Shown here: one piece after another, positions 16,962-25,328 of the stretch | How positions within the stretch are numbered: position 1 is the first letter of the stretch | Layout: each line of letters starts with the position of its first letter | Assembly: GCF_014643635.1 (NCBI RefSeq) | Contig: NZ_BMJV01000001.1 | Span: 310,001-374,000 of the forward strand | DNA: 64,000 bases | Reading direction: 5' to 3' | Source of the DNA: Salipiger pallidus | GTDB lineage: Bacteria > Pseudomonadota > Alphaproteobacteria > Rhodobacterales > Rhodobacteraceae | Translations under genes and position numbers: made by a program | The notes under the pieces: model-generated | Told to the model about the DNA's origin: nothing | Database searches by the model: none | Seen by the model: the letters and a program-made list of their open reading frames with translations, nothing else

Positions 16962-17999
16962 ATGGCACAGGCAAAGCTTACTATCGACCTCGCCGCGATC
17001 CGCGCCAACTGGCGCGCGCTCGCTGATCTTTCCACCGGCGAGGCCGGCGCCGTGGTCAAGGCGGATGCCTATGGCCTTGGCGTAGACAGGGTTGCCCCGG
17101 CCCTTGCGGCAGAAGGCGCCCGGCGCTTCTTTGTCGCTGTCGCCGAAGAGGGCGTCGCGGTGCGCCGCGCCCTTGGTCCCGGCCCAGAGATCTGCGTCTT
17201 CGGCGGGCACATGGAGGGTGATGCGGCCCTCTTGCGCGACCATAAGCTTGTGCCGATGATCAACTCCATCGACCAGATGCTTCGCCATGTCGAAGCGCTG
17301 CCCGGCCATCCTTTCGGCATTCAGCTCGACAGCGGCATGAACCGCCTCGGGATGGAGCCCTCGGAATGGTCCGCCCTGCGCGAGGTCGCCCTGGCCCAGA
17401 ATCCGGTACTGGTGATGTCGCACCTCGCCTGCGCCGACGAGCCCGACCACGGCATGAACGCTTTCCAGCTACGTACCTTCCGCGAGATGACCGACGGCAT
17501 CGACGCGCCCCGGTCGCTGTCGGCCACAGGGGGAACACTGCTCGGTCCCGACTACCATTTCGACGTCACCCGCCCCGGCATCGGGGTCTACGGCGGCCGT
17601 CCCTTCGTGGATGCAAAGCCGGTGGTCGGCCTGTCGCTGCCGGTGATCCAACACCGCGAATGCACGCCGGGCGAAAGCGTTGGTTACGGCAACCAGCATG
17701 TCTGCCGCGTGCCCACGCGCGTCGCCACCGTCTCTGCCGGCTACGCCGACGGCATCCAGCGCTACCTGTCGCCCAAGGGCGCGCTCTGGGCCGGAGACAT
17801 CCGGTGCAAGATCCTCGGGCGCGTGTCCATGGACCTCATCACCGTTGATGTCACTCATCTCAAGACCGTGCCTCCCACGCTCGACCTTCTGGGCGACCGG
17901 CAGGGCATCGACCAGGTGGCCGATGCCATCGGCACCATCGGCTACGAGGTGCTGACCTCGCTGGGCCGCCGTTACAACCGCGTCTACTCGGGCGGCTGA
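16962..17999 (+). CDS. alr: Alanine racemase
   Basis: The 345-residue PLP enzyme interconverts L- and D-alanine for peptidoglycan. The PLP lysine is K33 in [10 protein letters not shown], and the second catalytic tyrosine lies in [12 protein letters not shown]. It starts a plus-strand run: the MlaE gene begins 6 bp after the stop, so they probably share a transcript. Confidence 0.95.
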   Translation: MAQAKLTIDLAAIRANWRALADLSTGEAGAVVKADAYGLGVDRVAPALAAEGARRFFVAVAEEGVAVRRALGPGPEICVFGGHMEGDAALLRDHKLVPMINSIDQMLRHVEALPGHPFGIQLDSGMNRLGMEPSEWSALREVALAQNPVLVMSHLACADEPDHGMNAFQLRTFREMTDGIDAPRSLSATGGTLLGPDYHFDVTRPGIGVYGGRPFVDAKPVVGLSLPVIQHRECTPGESVGYGNQHVCRVPTRVATVSAGYADGIQRYLSPKGALWAGDIRCKILGRVSMDLITVDVTHLKTVPPTLDLLGDRQGIDQVADAIGTIGYEVLTSLGRRYNRVYSGG

Positions 18000-18005
18000 G
18001 CCGAC

Positions 18006-18788
18006 ATGAGCCTGACCGCCCCCCTTGCCCTGATTGGCCGCATCACGCTTGGTCTGCTTGCGGCTGTCGGGCGGGTGTCAATCTTTACGGGCCGGGCGGC
18101 CAGCCACATACTCCGCCCGCCCTTCTACCCGCGCGAGATCCTGTCGGCCTTCATCGGCATCGGCTGGCTGTCGCTGCCCGTGGTGGGCCTTACGGCAGTC
18201 TTCACGGGCGCGGCGCTTGCGCTGCAGATCTATTCGGGCGGCGCGCGCTTCAACGCCGAGGCAGTGGTGCCGCAGATCGTGGCCATCGGCATGGTGCGCG
18301 AACTGGGCCCTGTTCTGGTGGGGCTGATGATCGCCGCACGCGTCACCTCGAGCATCGCCGCCGAGATCGCCACCATGAAGGTGACCGAACAGATCGACGC
18401 GCTGACCACCCTGTCCACGAACCCGATGAAATACCTCGTCGCCCCGCGCCTGCTGGCGGCTCTTGTGACGGTGCCGCTGCTGGTGGGCGTGGGCGACATC
18501 ATCGGCATCTTCGGCGGCTACACGGTGGCCACCAGCTCTCTGGGGTTCAACCCGGGCAGCTACCTCACCAATACGGTCAACTTCCTTGAACCGCTCGACG
18601 TCATATCGAGTCTTGCCAAGGGCTGCGCCTTCGGCGGCATCTCGGCACTGATGGGCTGCTATTATGGCATGGCCTCGGGGCGCGGCGCACAAGGGGTGGG
18701 CACAGCCACCAAGGGCTCGGTCGAGGCGGCGGCGGTGCTGATCCTTGCCGCCAACTTCCTGCTCACGGGGGCGTTCTTTTCCGTATGA
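18006..18788 (+). CDS. mlaE: MlaE-family lipid ABC transporter permease
   Basis: The 260-residue membrane protein has the MlaE signature VGLTAVFTGAALALQ, then MVRELGPVLVGLMIAARVTSSIAAEIATMKVTEQIDAL, and several helices. Permeases of this family pair with MlaF to move phospholipids between inner and outer membranes. The stop overlaps the start of the ATPase gene (ATGA), so the pair is translationally coupled. No MCE-domain MlaD gene is seen nearby. Confidence 0.93.
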   Translation: MSLTAPLALIGRITLGLLAAVGRVSIFTGRAASHILRPPFYPREILSAFIGIGWLSLPVVGLTAVFTGAALALQIYSGGARFNAEAVVPQIVAIGMVRELGPVLVGLMIAARVTSSIAAEIATMKVTEQIDALTTLSTNPMKYLVAPRLLAALVTVPLLVGVGDIIGIFGGYTVATSSLGFNPGSYLTNTVNFLEPLDVISSLAKGCAFGGISALMGCYYGMASGRGAQGVGTATKGSVEAAAVLILAANFLLTGAFFSV

Positions 18789-19558
18789 CCAAGGCCGCCG
18801 ACACCCCACCGATGATCGCCCTGACCGAGGTTGCCAAGGCGTTCGGTCCCAAGCAGGTGCTGCGCGGCGTTGATCTGAGCGTGGCGCGCGGCACTTCGAT
18901 GGTGATTATCGGCGGATCGGGCACCGGCAAGTCGGTTCTGCTGAAATGCATCCTCGGGCTGGTCGAGCCCGACGCGGGCCGCATCGCCGTGGACGGCGCT
19001 GACATAAACGAGGGTGACCGGGACGCGTTTCTTGCCCGTTTCGGGATGCTCTTCCAGGGCGGCGCGCTGTTCGACAGCCTACCCGTCTGGCAGAACGTCG
19101 CCTTCCGCCTGCTGCGCGGCCAGCTGCGGCGCCCCAAGGCCGAGGCGCGCGAGATCGCCATCGAAAAGCTGCGCCGCGTGGGTCTGACCCCGGACGTGGC
19201 TGATGCCTTCCCCGCGGAGCTGTCGGGCGGCATGCAAAAGCGCGTGGGCCTTGCCCGCGCCATCGCCGCCGACCCCGAGATCATCTTCTTTGACGAGCCG
19301 ACCACGGGCCTTGATCCGATCATGGCCGGGGTCATCAACGACCTCATCCGCGAGATCGTGACCGAGATGGGGGCGACGGCGATGACCATCACCCATGACA
19401 TGACCTCGGTGCGGGCCATCGCCGACACTGTGGCCATGCTGCACGATGGGGTCATCAAGTGGACCGGCCCGGTTTCACAGATGGACAATTCCCCCGACCC
19501 TTACCTGCAACAGTTCATCCACGGGCGCGCAACGGGCCCCATTGCCGCCGTGAGGTAA
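18785..19558 (+). CDS. mlaF: MlaF-type ABC transporter ATP-binding protein
   Basis: The 257-residue ATPase has Walker A GGSGTGKS, signature LSGGMQKRVGLARA and Walker B IIFFDEPTTGLDP. The GMQKR form is typical of the MlaF/Ttg2A group. It powers the adjacent MlaE permease in lipid transport at the inner membrane. It overlaps mlaE by 4 nt and is followed 4 bp later by a small membrane-protein gene. Confidence 0.94.
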   Translation: MTKAADTPPMIALTEVAKAFGPKQVLRGVDLSVARGTSMVIIGGSGTGKSVLLKCILGLVEPDAGRIAVDGADINEGDRDAFLARFGMLFQGGALFDSLPVWQNVAFRLLRGQLRRPKAEAREIAIEKLRRVGLTPDVADAFPAELSGGMQKRVGLARAIAADPEIIFFDEPTTGLDPIMAGVINDLIREIVTEMGATAMTITHDMTSVRAIADTVAMLHDGVIKWTGPVSQMDNSPDPYLQQFIHGRATGPIAAVR

Positions 19559-19562
19559 CACT

Positions 19563-19946
19563 ATGTTCGAACCCAGCCCCGTGCTGCTTGCTTTCTTGCT
19601 CTTCAAACGCTTTGCCTTCATGCCGCTGGTGGCGTCGCTGTCGCTGGTGCGGGCGCTGCGGGCGCGGGCACCGTCGCGCTACATGGCGATCACCGCGCTG
19701 GTTGTCGCCGTTATCGAGTGCATCCTGCTGCTGGCCCCGGTGGCTGGTCTGACCGGAGGACATTTGGCCGCAATGGGCCAACGCTTCATGAACATGGGCA
19801 ACGGCATGCTGCCGCTGCTGGTGCCGTCGCTTTTCCTCGCAATCAGTGCGTACATCCCCGGCAGCCGCGACCGAGGCATCGACTTTGCCCATATCGCCTT
19901 GCTGTGGATCCTCGTGGGGCTCTGGGTTGCAACGCTCGTGGTCTGA
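19563..19946 (+). CDS. Hydrophobic membrane protein of unknown function (127 aa)
   Basis: The product has four predicted hydrophobic segments (LLAFLLFKRFAFMPLVASL, AITALVVAVIECILLLAPVAG, MLPLLVPSLFLAISAYI and HIALLWILVGLWVATLVV) and short loops. I do not recognise a family. It begins 4 bp after mlaF and its end overlaps the likely start of the PqiA-like gene, so it belongs to the same operon and may be an accessory to lipid transport or membrane stress. Confidence 0.65.
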   Translation: MFEPSPVLLAFLLFKRFAFMPLVASLSLVRALRARAPSRYMAITALVVAVIECILLLAPVAGLTGGHLAAMGQRFMNMGNGMLPLLVPSLFLAISAYIPGSRDRGIDFAHIALLWILVGLWVATLVV

Positions 19947-20382
19947 CGGACTGCTGCGCTGGCTCAACCTGTCGCTGCTGCTGCTCTACCCGCTGTCTTG
20001 GACCGCGCCACTGATGCGCGCCGGGCTGCTCCCGCTGTTCGCCCTTGACGAAATCAGCGTGCTGAGCGGCATCTCCGCCCTGTGGCAGACCGACCGGCTA
20101 TTGGCGCTGGTGGTGGCGCTGTTCGCCCTTGTCGCGCCCATTGCGAAAACCGCTGGCGTGGCGCTGGTGCAATTCGGCATCCTCGGACGGCGCGCGCTTG
20201 GGCCTCTGGGCCTGCTGGGAAAGTTCGCCATGGCCGACGTGTTCCTGGTCGCGCTCTATGTCGTTCTTGCCAAGGGAATCGGCGTCGGACGGCTGGAGAC
20301 CGCCTGCGGGCTCTACCTTTTTAGCGCTTGCATCTTCGTATCGGTCATCATTACCGCCATCGAATCGCGTCAGACGTCCTAG
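19927..20382 (+). CDS. PqiA-family (paraquat-inducible protein A) membrane protein
   Basis: The core LLRWLNLSLLLLYPLSWTAP...GLLPLFALDEISVLSGISALW, followed by three more helices, matches single-domain PqiA-type proteins, which accompany MCE/Mla-type lipid transport systems. The start is uncertain: TTG 19927 with an upstream GTGGGG gives 151 residues and a 20-nt overlap with the preceding gene. A GTG at 19846 would add a non-conserved-looking extension. No zinc-ribbon CXXC is seen, unlike classical PqiA. Confidence 0.7.
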   Translation: MQRSWSDGLLRWLNLSLLLLYPLSWTAPLMRAGLLPLFALDEISVLSGISALWQTDRLLALVVALFALVAPIAKTAGVALVQFGILGRRALGPLGLLGKFAMADVFLVALYVVLAKGIGVGRLETACGLYLFSACIFVSVIITAIESRQTS

Positions 20383-20533
20383 TTCCCTAAAGACGGATCC
20401 AAGACAACCCTCTATTAATAAGGGAAAAATAAATAAACTGCCCAATACATTCAAAATTTAATTCACGTGGCGCGCAACCTTCGGCGTATTATCGCCGTTA
20501 ACTTTCCATCCAACGCCGTTGATAAGGGTGAGA
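20383..20533 (+). promoter_or_regulatory. AT-rich leader, probable promoter region
   Basis: This short gap is the most AT-rich stretch noticed here (TTAATAAGGGAAAAATAAAT and CAAAATTTAATTC between about 20414 and 20463). It probably carries the promoter of the membrane/coiled-coil gene upstream of radA. I cannot assign a precise -35/-10 pair. Confidence 0.4.
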
Positions 20534-21400
20534 ATGATGACGACGCAACTCAGGTCTGCCGCGCTAACTTTCCAGATGCTGATGCAACGCGTCGCGTTCT
20601 TGCTGTTCACCGCCCTTGGTGTAGGACTTGCAGGCTATACCGCCCTTGCGGCGATGGGTGTCGTTCCTTGGCTGGCGATGCCGCTTCAGTTCGGCGACAC
20701 GCTGGTGGCCGACGGTGGAGCATGGCTTCAGGTCGGCGTGACCCTGCTTGCCTTCGGTCTGATCTTCTTCCTTCCAACCAACGCCCGGGTGATGGCGCTC
20801 GAAACCTCGCACCGCCGGTTCCACATGAACATGCGCGACGTGGCCCGCGCCTACTCCGCGAGCCACAGAGCGGATCGCGAAGGTGTCTTCACCCTGCCCT
20901 CCGAATTCGACAGCGTCCGCGAGCGCATCGCATGGCTGCGCGATCATCCCGATCTTGGCGATCTTGAACCCTCCGTTCTCGAGGTTGCGGCGCAGATGAG
21001 CCACGTGTCCCGCGATCTGGCGCAGACCTATTCCGACCGCAATGTTGCCCGCGCCCGTGATTTCCTGACCGCCCGGCAGGCCGAGATCGACGAACTGAAC
21101 GAGCGCCTTGTCGAAGCCAAGCAGATCGCCAACGAGATCCGCCAGTGGAACAACCGCGTCGAGCTCGAGGAAGACGTGGCCGAGGCCCAGATGGTACGCC
21201 TGTGCGAGGAACTCGAAGAAATCCTTCCTGAGATCCTTCCCGAATCCGAACACCGCGAAGCGCCTCTGGTCCTTGCCCAGACTGACCGCACCTCGGAGCG
21301 TGCCTCCGGGTGGACCGGTGGTCCGGCGGTGGCCCAGGCGGCAGCCCCCCGCCCCGATGACCGGGTCGTGCCGCTTGGTACGCGGCAAGCCGCCGAGTAA
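20534..21400 (+). CDS. Membrane-anchored coiled-coil protein upstream of radA
   Basis: The 288-residue product has two N-terminal hydrophobic segments (about residues 12-40 and 65-85, the latter ending FFLPTNARVMALE). A long, charged, probably coiled-coil cytoplasmic region follows (SDRNVARARDFLTARQAEID and later heptads), then a low-complexity tail. From memory, similar genes upstream of radA in Rhodobacterales are often labelled 'DNA repair protein', but I see no repair domain; the name likely reflects position. ATG 20534 or 20537 follows AAGGGTGAG. Confidence 0.75.
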   Translation: MMTTQLRSAALTFQMLMQRVAFLLFTALGVGLAGYTALAAMGVVPWLAMPLQFGDTLVADGGAWLQVGVTLLAFGLIFFLPTNARVMALETSHRRFHMNMRDVARAYSASHRADREGVFTLPSEFDSVRERIAWLRDHPDLGDLEPSVLEVAAQMSHVSRDLAQTYSDRNVARARDFLTARQAEIDELNERLVEAKQIANEIRQWNNRVELEEDVAEAQMVRLCEELEEILPEILPESEHREAPLVLAQTDRTSERASGWTGGPAVAQAAAPRPDDRVVPLGTRQAAE

Positions 21401-21444
21401 CCGTCTGCCCCCGGTGCGACACGGCGATCACGATGTGTCTTGCA

Positions 21445-21501
21445 CCCCAATGAACGACCCCACAGGTGCATGCCGCGGCTTGCACCTGTCTTCATTGCGG
21501 G
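21445..21501 (+). promoter_or_regulatory. Long stem-loop in the radA leader
   Basis: ACAGGTGCA (21462-21470) pairs perfectly with TGCACCTGT (21481-21489) around a 10-nt loop, and CAATGA (21448-21453) pairs with TCATTG (21492-21497), with further C/G pairing outside. The structure ends 12 bp before the radA ATG without a T tract. It could affect translation or processing of radA mRNA. Confidence 0.55.
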
Positions 21502-21513
21502 GCAATTAGGCGC

Positions 21514-22878
21514 ATGGCACGTGCATCCTCCAATTTCGTCTGTCAGTCCTGCGGGGCAGCAACCTCCAAGTGGTCCGGTCGCTGCGAATCCTGCGGCGAA
21601 TGGAATTCCATCGTTGAGGAAGAGCCGCTGTCCACCGGCCCTGCCGGCAAGGTGCTTGGCAACGTGCGCGGCCGTTCGGCCAAGCTGGTGGACCTGTCGC
21701 ACCCCGAGGACCCGCCCCCCCGCACCGCCTGCGCAATAAGCGAGCTGGACCGCGTGCTTGGTGGCGGGCTTGTGCCAGGCTCGGCCATTTTGGTGGGTGG
21801 CGATCCGGGGATCGGCAAATCGACCCTGCTGCTGCAGGCGGCTGCGGCCTTTGCCAAGTCGGGGCTGTCGGTGATCTATGCCAGCGGCGAAGAGGCCAGC
21901 GCGCAGGTGCGCATGCGGGCGCGGCGTCTCGGGCTTGAACAGGCCCCCGTCCGTCTTGCGGCCGAAACCAACCTGCGCGACATCCTTACCACGTTGGAAA
22001 AGGAAAAGCCGCAGCTGGTGATCGTGGATTCGATCCAGACCATGTGGTCGGACAACGTGACCAGCGCGCCCGGGTCGGTGGCGCAGGTGCGTGCGGCCGC
22101 GCATGAACTCACGAGCTTTGCGAAAAGCCGCAACACCAGCGTCATCATGGTGGGCCACGTCACCAAGGACGGCCAGATCGCCGGTCCCCGGGTTGTCGAG
22201 CACATGGTCGACACGGTGCTTTATTTCGAGGGCGAGCGCGGCCATCAGTTCCGCATTCTTCGCAGCGTCAAGAACCGCTTCGGCCCCGCTGATGAGATCG
22301 GCGTCTTCGAGATGACCGGCGCGGGCCTTTCGGAGGTCGGCAACCCGTCGGCGCTGTTCTTGTCGGAACGCGGCACCCCGGCGCCGGGATCGGTGGTGTT
22401 CTCAGGCATCGAGGGCACGCGGCCCGTGCTCGTAGAATTGCAGGCGCTGGTTGCCCCCACCCCACATTCGCAGCCCCGGCGCAGCGTGGTGGGTTGGGAC
22501 GGCAGCCGCCTTGCGATGATCCTCGCGGTGCTCGAGGCCCGTTGCGGCATCCCCTTCGCGGGGCTTGATGTCTATCTCAACGTGGCCGGCGGCATGAAGA
22601 TCAGCGAACCGGCGGCGGATCTTGCGGTGGCGGCTGCGCTGCTTTCCGCGCGGGAAGATGTGGCATTGCCACCCGAGACGGTGGTTTTCGGAGAAATCAG
22701 CCTGTCGGGGGCGCTTCGCCCGGTGGCGCAGTCCGAAAACCGGTTGAAAGAAGCGCAAAAACTTGGTTTCTCCACGGCGATACTGCCGCGCGGCGGCAAG
22801 GCTAAGGCCAAGGGTATGACATTGACCGAAATGCCGGATCTCGCCACCGTGGTGGGAGAGGTGTTCGGCGCAGGCTGA
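21514..22878 (+). CDS. radA: DNA repair protein RadA
   Basis: The 454-residue RecA-like protein promotes branch migration in recombination. A zinc finger is formed by C10, C13, C24 and C27. Walker A is GGDPGIGKST, the RadA-specific motif is KNRFG, and a Lon-like C-terminal domain includes GGMKISEPAADLAVAAALLS and FGEISLSGALRPV. ATG 21514 places the zinc finger at the N-terminus as in the family. cvpA follows 55 bp downstream. Confidence 0.97.
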   Translation: MARASSNFVCQSCGAATSKWSGRCESCGEWNSIVEEEPLSTGPAGKVLGNVRGRSAKLVDLSHPEDPPPRTACAISELDRVLGGGLVPGSAILVGGDPGIGKSTLLLQAAAAFAKSGLSVIYASGEEASAQVRMRARRLGLEQAPVRLAAETNLRDILTTLEKEKPQLVIVDSIQTMWSDNVTSAPGSVAQVRAAAHELTSFAKSRNTSVIMVGHVTKDGQIAGPRVVEHMVDTVLYFEGERGHQFRILRSVKNRFGPADEIGVFEMTGAGLSEVGNPSALFLSERGTPAPGSVVFSGIEGTRPVLVELQALVAPTPHSQPRRSVVGWDGSRLAMILAVLEARCGIPFAGLDVYLNVAGGMKISEPAADLAVAAALLSAREDVALPPETVVFGEISLSGALRPVAQSENRLKEAQKLGFSTAILPRGGKAKAKGMTLTEMPDLATVVGEVFGAG

Positions 22879-22933
22879 GCCCGGACGGGCACGGCGCAAG
22901 GCCAGTTAGAACGGCGACAAGGAACGGGAACGT

Positions 22934-23506
22934 ATGGAAGGTTTCACTGTATTCGATGGCATCGTCGCCGTCGTCATCGTGCTATCGGCACTGCTGGCAT
23001 ATTCGCGGGGCATCGTCCGCGAGACGCTCGCCATCCTTGGCTGGGTGGTTGCGGCGATCCTCGCGTATATGTTCGCGCCGCAGGTACAGCCGCTGGTGCA
23101 GGAGATCCCGGTCGTCGGTGAATTCCTGCAGGACAGCTGCGAGCTCTCGCTGATTGCCGGTTTCGCTGTGGTGCTGGCACTGGCGCTGGTGGTGGTGTCG
23201 CTGTTCACCCCAGTGTTCTCAGGGCTGGTACAACGGTCTGCGCTTGGCGGTCTTGATCAGGGGCTCGGGTTCCTCTTTGGCGTGGCGCGGGGCATCCTGC
23301 TCGTCGCGATCGGCTTTTTCGTCTACGACACCGTCATCACCGCGATGGACGTGCCGATGATCGATAACTCGCGCTCGGCCCTTGTGTTCTCGCAGTTCAC
23401 CGGCCGCATCGAGGAGCAGAACCCCGAGGCCGCGCTTGGCTGGATCACCCTTCAGTACGAGCAGCTTGTTTCGGCCTGTGCCGCTCCGACGCCCAGCGAC
23501 GCCTGA
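22934..23506 (+). CDS. cvpA: CvpA family membrane protein
   Basis: The 190-residue inner-membrane protein has four hydrophobic segments and the CvpA pattern TVFDGIVAVVIVLSALLAYSRG, followed by RETLAILGWVVAA. E. coli CvpA is linked to colicin V production and envelope homeostasis. The gene often neighbours radA and purF; here purF lies downstream beyond a minus-strand oxidase block. A terminator directly follows. Confidence 0.93.
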   Translation: MEGFTVFDGIVAVVIVLSALLAYSRGIVRETLAILGWVVAAILAYMFAPQVQPLVQEIPVVGEFLQDSCELSLIAGFAVVLALALVVVSLFTPVFSGLVQRSALGGLDQGLGFLFGVARGILLVAIGFFVYDTVITAMDVPMIDNSRSALVFSQFTGRIEEQNPEAALGWITLQYEQLVSACAAPTPSDA

Positions 23507-23530
23507 GCCAAACCAAACCGAAGTCATGAA

Positions 23531-23558
23531 ACGCGCGCCTTCCGGGGCGCGCGTTTTT
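23531..23558 (+). terminator. Rho-independent terminator of cvpA
   Basis: ACGCGCGCC (23531-23539) pairs with GGCGCGCGT (23546-23554) around TTCCGG, followed by TTTT. It closes the radA-cvpA transcript. Confidence 0.88.
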
Positions 23559-23685
23559 CATTGCGGCATTGATTGCGGTGATGAGCCCGTCTGCACGGTT
23601 GGTCTGATCGCACCGTATCCCGCCCGGTTCGGGGATAGTCCGGGCAAAACCGGGATCCGGAAAACGCGGCCCTTACTGTCACGCC

Positions 23686-24114
23686 TCAGTCGGCGGCAGA
23701 CCATTCCGGCAGCGGGAAAATCCGGTCGTAGGCCCAGTTGAAAACCAGACCGAACACCATGTAGAACCCCGCAACCGCCAGATCCAACACCAGCGCCTGC
23801 AACAGCGTCATTCCGAGGTACCAGGCGACGAAGGGCAGCAGCAGTGCCAGCAGCCCCAGCTCGAAGCTCACCGCGTGCAGGATGCGGAGTGCGCCGGTCT
23901 TCTGCGTGGTGCCGCGCAGGCGTTTCATCGCAAGATCGAAGATGTGGTTGAAGACCATGTTCCACAGCATCGCGACGGTGGCACCGACGATGCCCACCAC
24001 GCCGACGTCCCCTGCGGGCAGATGAAACAGAAGCGATCCCAGCGGGATCATCAGCAGCAGCGCGATGATCTCGAAGCTGATGGCGTGGCGGATACGGTCG
24101 GGAAAGGAACGCAT
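23686..24114 (-). CDS. PACE-family (BTP domain) multidrug efflux transporter
   Basis: The 142-residue protein has two tandem membrane-pair repeats. The first reads FPDRIRHAISFEIIALLLMI...AMLWNMVFNHIFD and the second RILHAVSFELGLL...FNWAYDRIFP, the defining pattern of the PACE/AceI family that exports chlorhexidine and similar biocides by proton antiport. The R-H-x-x-F-E motif and W-N-x-x-F-N motif are both present. It lies 105 bp downstream of the cydX-like gene on the same strand, with its own GGAGG-like site, so it may be separate from the oxidase operon. Confidence 0.92.
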   Translation of the reverse strand: MRSFPDRIRHAISFEIIALLLMIPLGSLLFHLPAGDVGVVGIVGATVAMLWNMVFNHIFDLAMKRLRGTTQKTGALRILHAVSFELGLLALLLPFVAWYLGMTLLQALVLDLAVAGFYMVFGLVFNWAYDRIFPLPEWSAAD

Positions 24115-24219
24115 GGGCGACCTCCGAATAGGTGCCGGGTCGTCCCGGCAATTGTCCGAAAATGGGGAGGTCGTCCTCGCGCGGGCAACATGGCTGTCGC
24201 CCGCGCGGAAATCAAGGGC

Positions 24220-24312
24220 TCAGAGCAGTACGGACCGGATTGCCAGTGCCACGAGGGTCACGGTTCCGAGCCCGGCGAGGTACAAAAGCACAAACCAGCC
24301 GATGCGGCGCAT
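24220..24312 (-). CDS. DUF2474 mini-subunit of the quinol oxidase (30 aa)
   Basis: This 30-codon gene encodes MRRIGWFVLLYLAGLGTVTL and a further hydrophobic tail, a single-pass membrane peptide of the DUF2474 type that accompanies cyanide-insensitive oxidases and plays a role like CydX. The ATG overlaps the cydB stop by one base (TGATG), which ties its translation to the oxidase. Confidence 0.85.
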   Translation of the reverse strand: MRRIGWFVLLYLAGLGTVTLVALAIRSVLL

Positions 24313-25328
24313 CAGTGATACCCCTCGTCCGGGTCCAGCTTGCCCCGGAACACCCAGTAGGCATAGGCGGTGTAGGCTAGGATGATCGGAACCAGAACCA
24401 CAGCCCCCACGAACATGAACATCTGACTGCTTTCCGGCGCTGCCGCGTCCTGCAGCGTGATCGTCGGCGGGATCACCCACGGCCACATGGACAGACCCAA
24501 CCCCACGAAGCACAGCGCGAAAAGCGCCAGCGCGATCATCATCGGCAACCAGTCCGGCCCCCGCGCGTGGGTCAGCGCCCAGGCCAGCCAGAGCGTCAGC
24601 GCCCCCACCAGCACCGGCACGATGGCAACCTCTAGGATTCCCGGCCAGCTCAGCCAGCGCTCGAAATAGGCGGTCTCGAGGAATGGCGTTGCGGCGGACA
24701 CCGCCACGATGCCGATCACCGTGAGCACCCCCGCGATGCGGGCCATGTTGCGCGCCCGTTCCTGGATCTTGCCTTCGACCTTGATGTTGAGCCAGCAGGC
24801 CCCCAGCAGCGCGTAGCCCGCGACGACCGCGGCACCGCACAGCAGCGTGAAGGGCGTCAGCCAATCCCACCAGCCGCCCGCGTAGGCGCGCCCTTCCACC
24901 TCGATGCCCTGCAGAAGCGCGCCAAGCGTCATGCCCTGCGCCATGGCGGCGACGGTGGATCCTCCGATGAAGGCCGCGTCCCAGATCCAGCGGGTGATGG
25001 GCCGCCGCGCCTTCCAGCGGAACTCGAACGCAACGCCGCGGAAGATCAGGCCCAGAAGCATGGCGATGATCAGCGGGTAGGTCGCCGGCAGGATCACCGC
25101 GTAGGCCAGCGGGAAGGCGGCAAAAAGGCCCCCGCCGCCCAGCACCAGCCATGTCTCGTTGCCGTCCCAGACCGGGGCGACGGTATTCATCATCAGGTCC
25201 CGGTCGCGCTTTTCCGGGAAGAACGGGTAAAGGATGCCGAGCCCGAGGTCGAACCCGTCGAGGACCACGTAGACGAAGACGGCAAAGGCCAGCAGAAGCG
25301 CCCATGCGGTTGTGAGGTCGATCATCAT
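24312..25328 (-). CDS. cydB: Cytochrome bd-type ubiquinol oxidase subunit II
   Basis: The 338-residue membrane subunit begins with the CydB signature (VYVVLDGFDLGLGILYPFF), followed by WDGNETWLVLGGGGLFAAFP and the helix run of subunit II. With CydA it forms a quinol:O2 oxidoreductase in the inner membrane. ATG overlaps the cydA stop by ATGA. It fits the CIO (cyanide-insensitive) branch given its partner genes. Confidence 0.95.
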   Translation of the reverse strand: MMIDLTTAWALLLAFAVFVYVVLDGFDLGLGILYPFFPEKRDRDLMMNTVAPVWDGNETWLVLGGGGLFAAFPLAYAVILPATYPLIIAMLLGLIFRGVAFEFRWKARRPITRWIWDAAFIGGSTVAAMAQGMTLGALLQGIEVEGRAYAGGWWDWLTPFTLLCGAAVVAGYALLGACWLNIKVEGKIQERARNMARIAGVLTVIGIVAVSAATPFLETAYFERWLSWPGILEVAIVPVLVGALTLWLAWALTHARGPDWLPMMIALALFALCFVGLGLSMWPWVIPPTITLQDAAAPESSQMFMFVGAVVLVPIILAYTAYAYWVFRGKLDPDEGYH

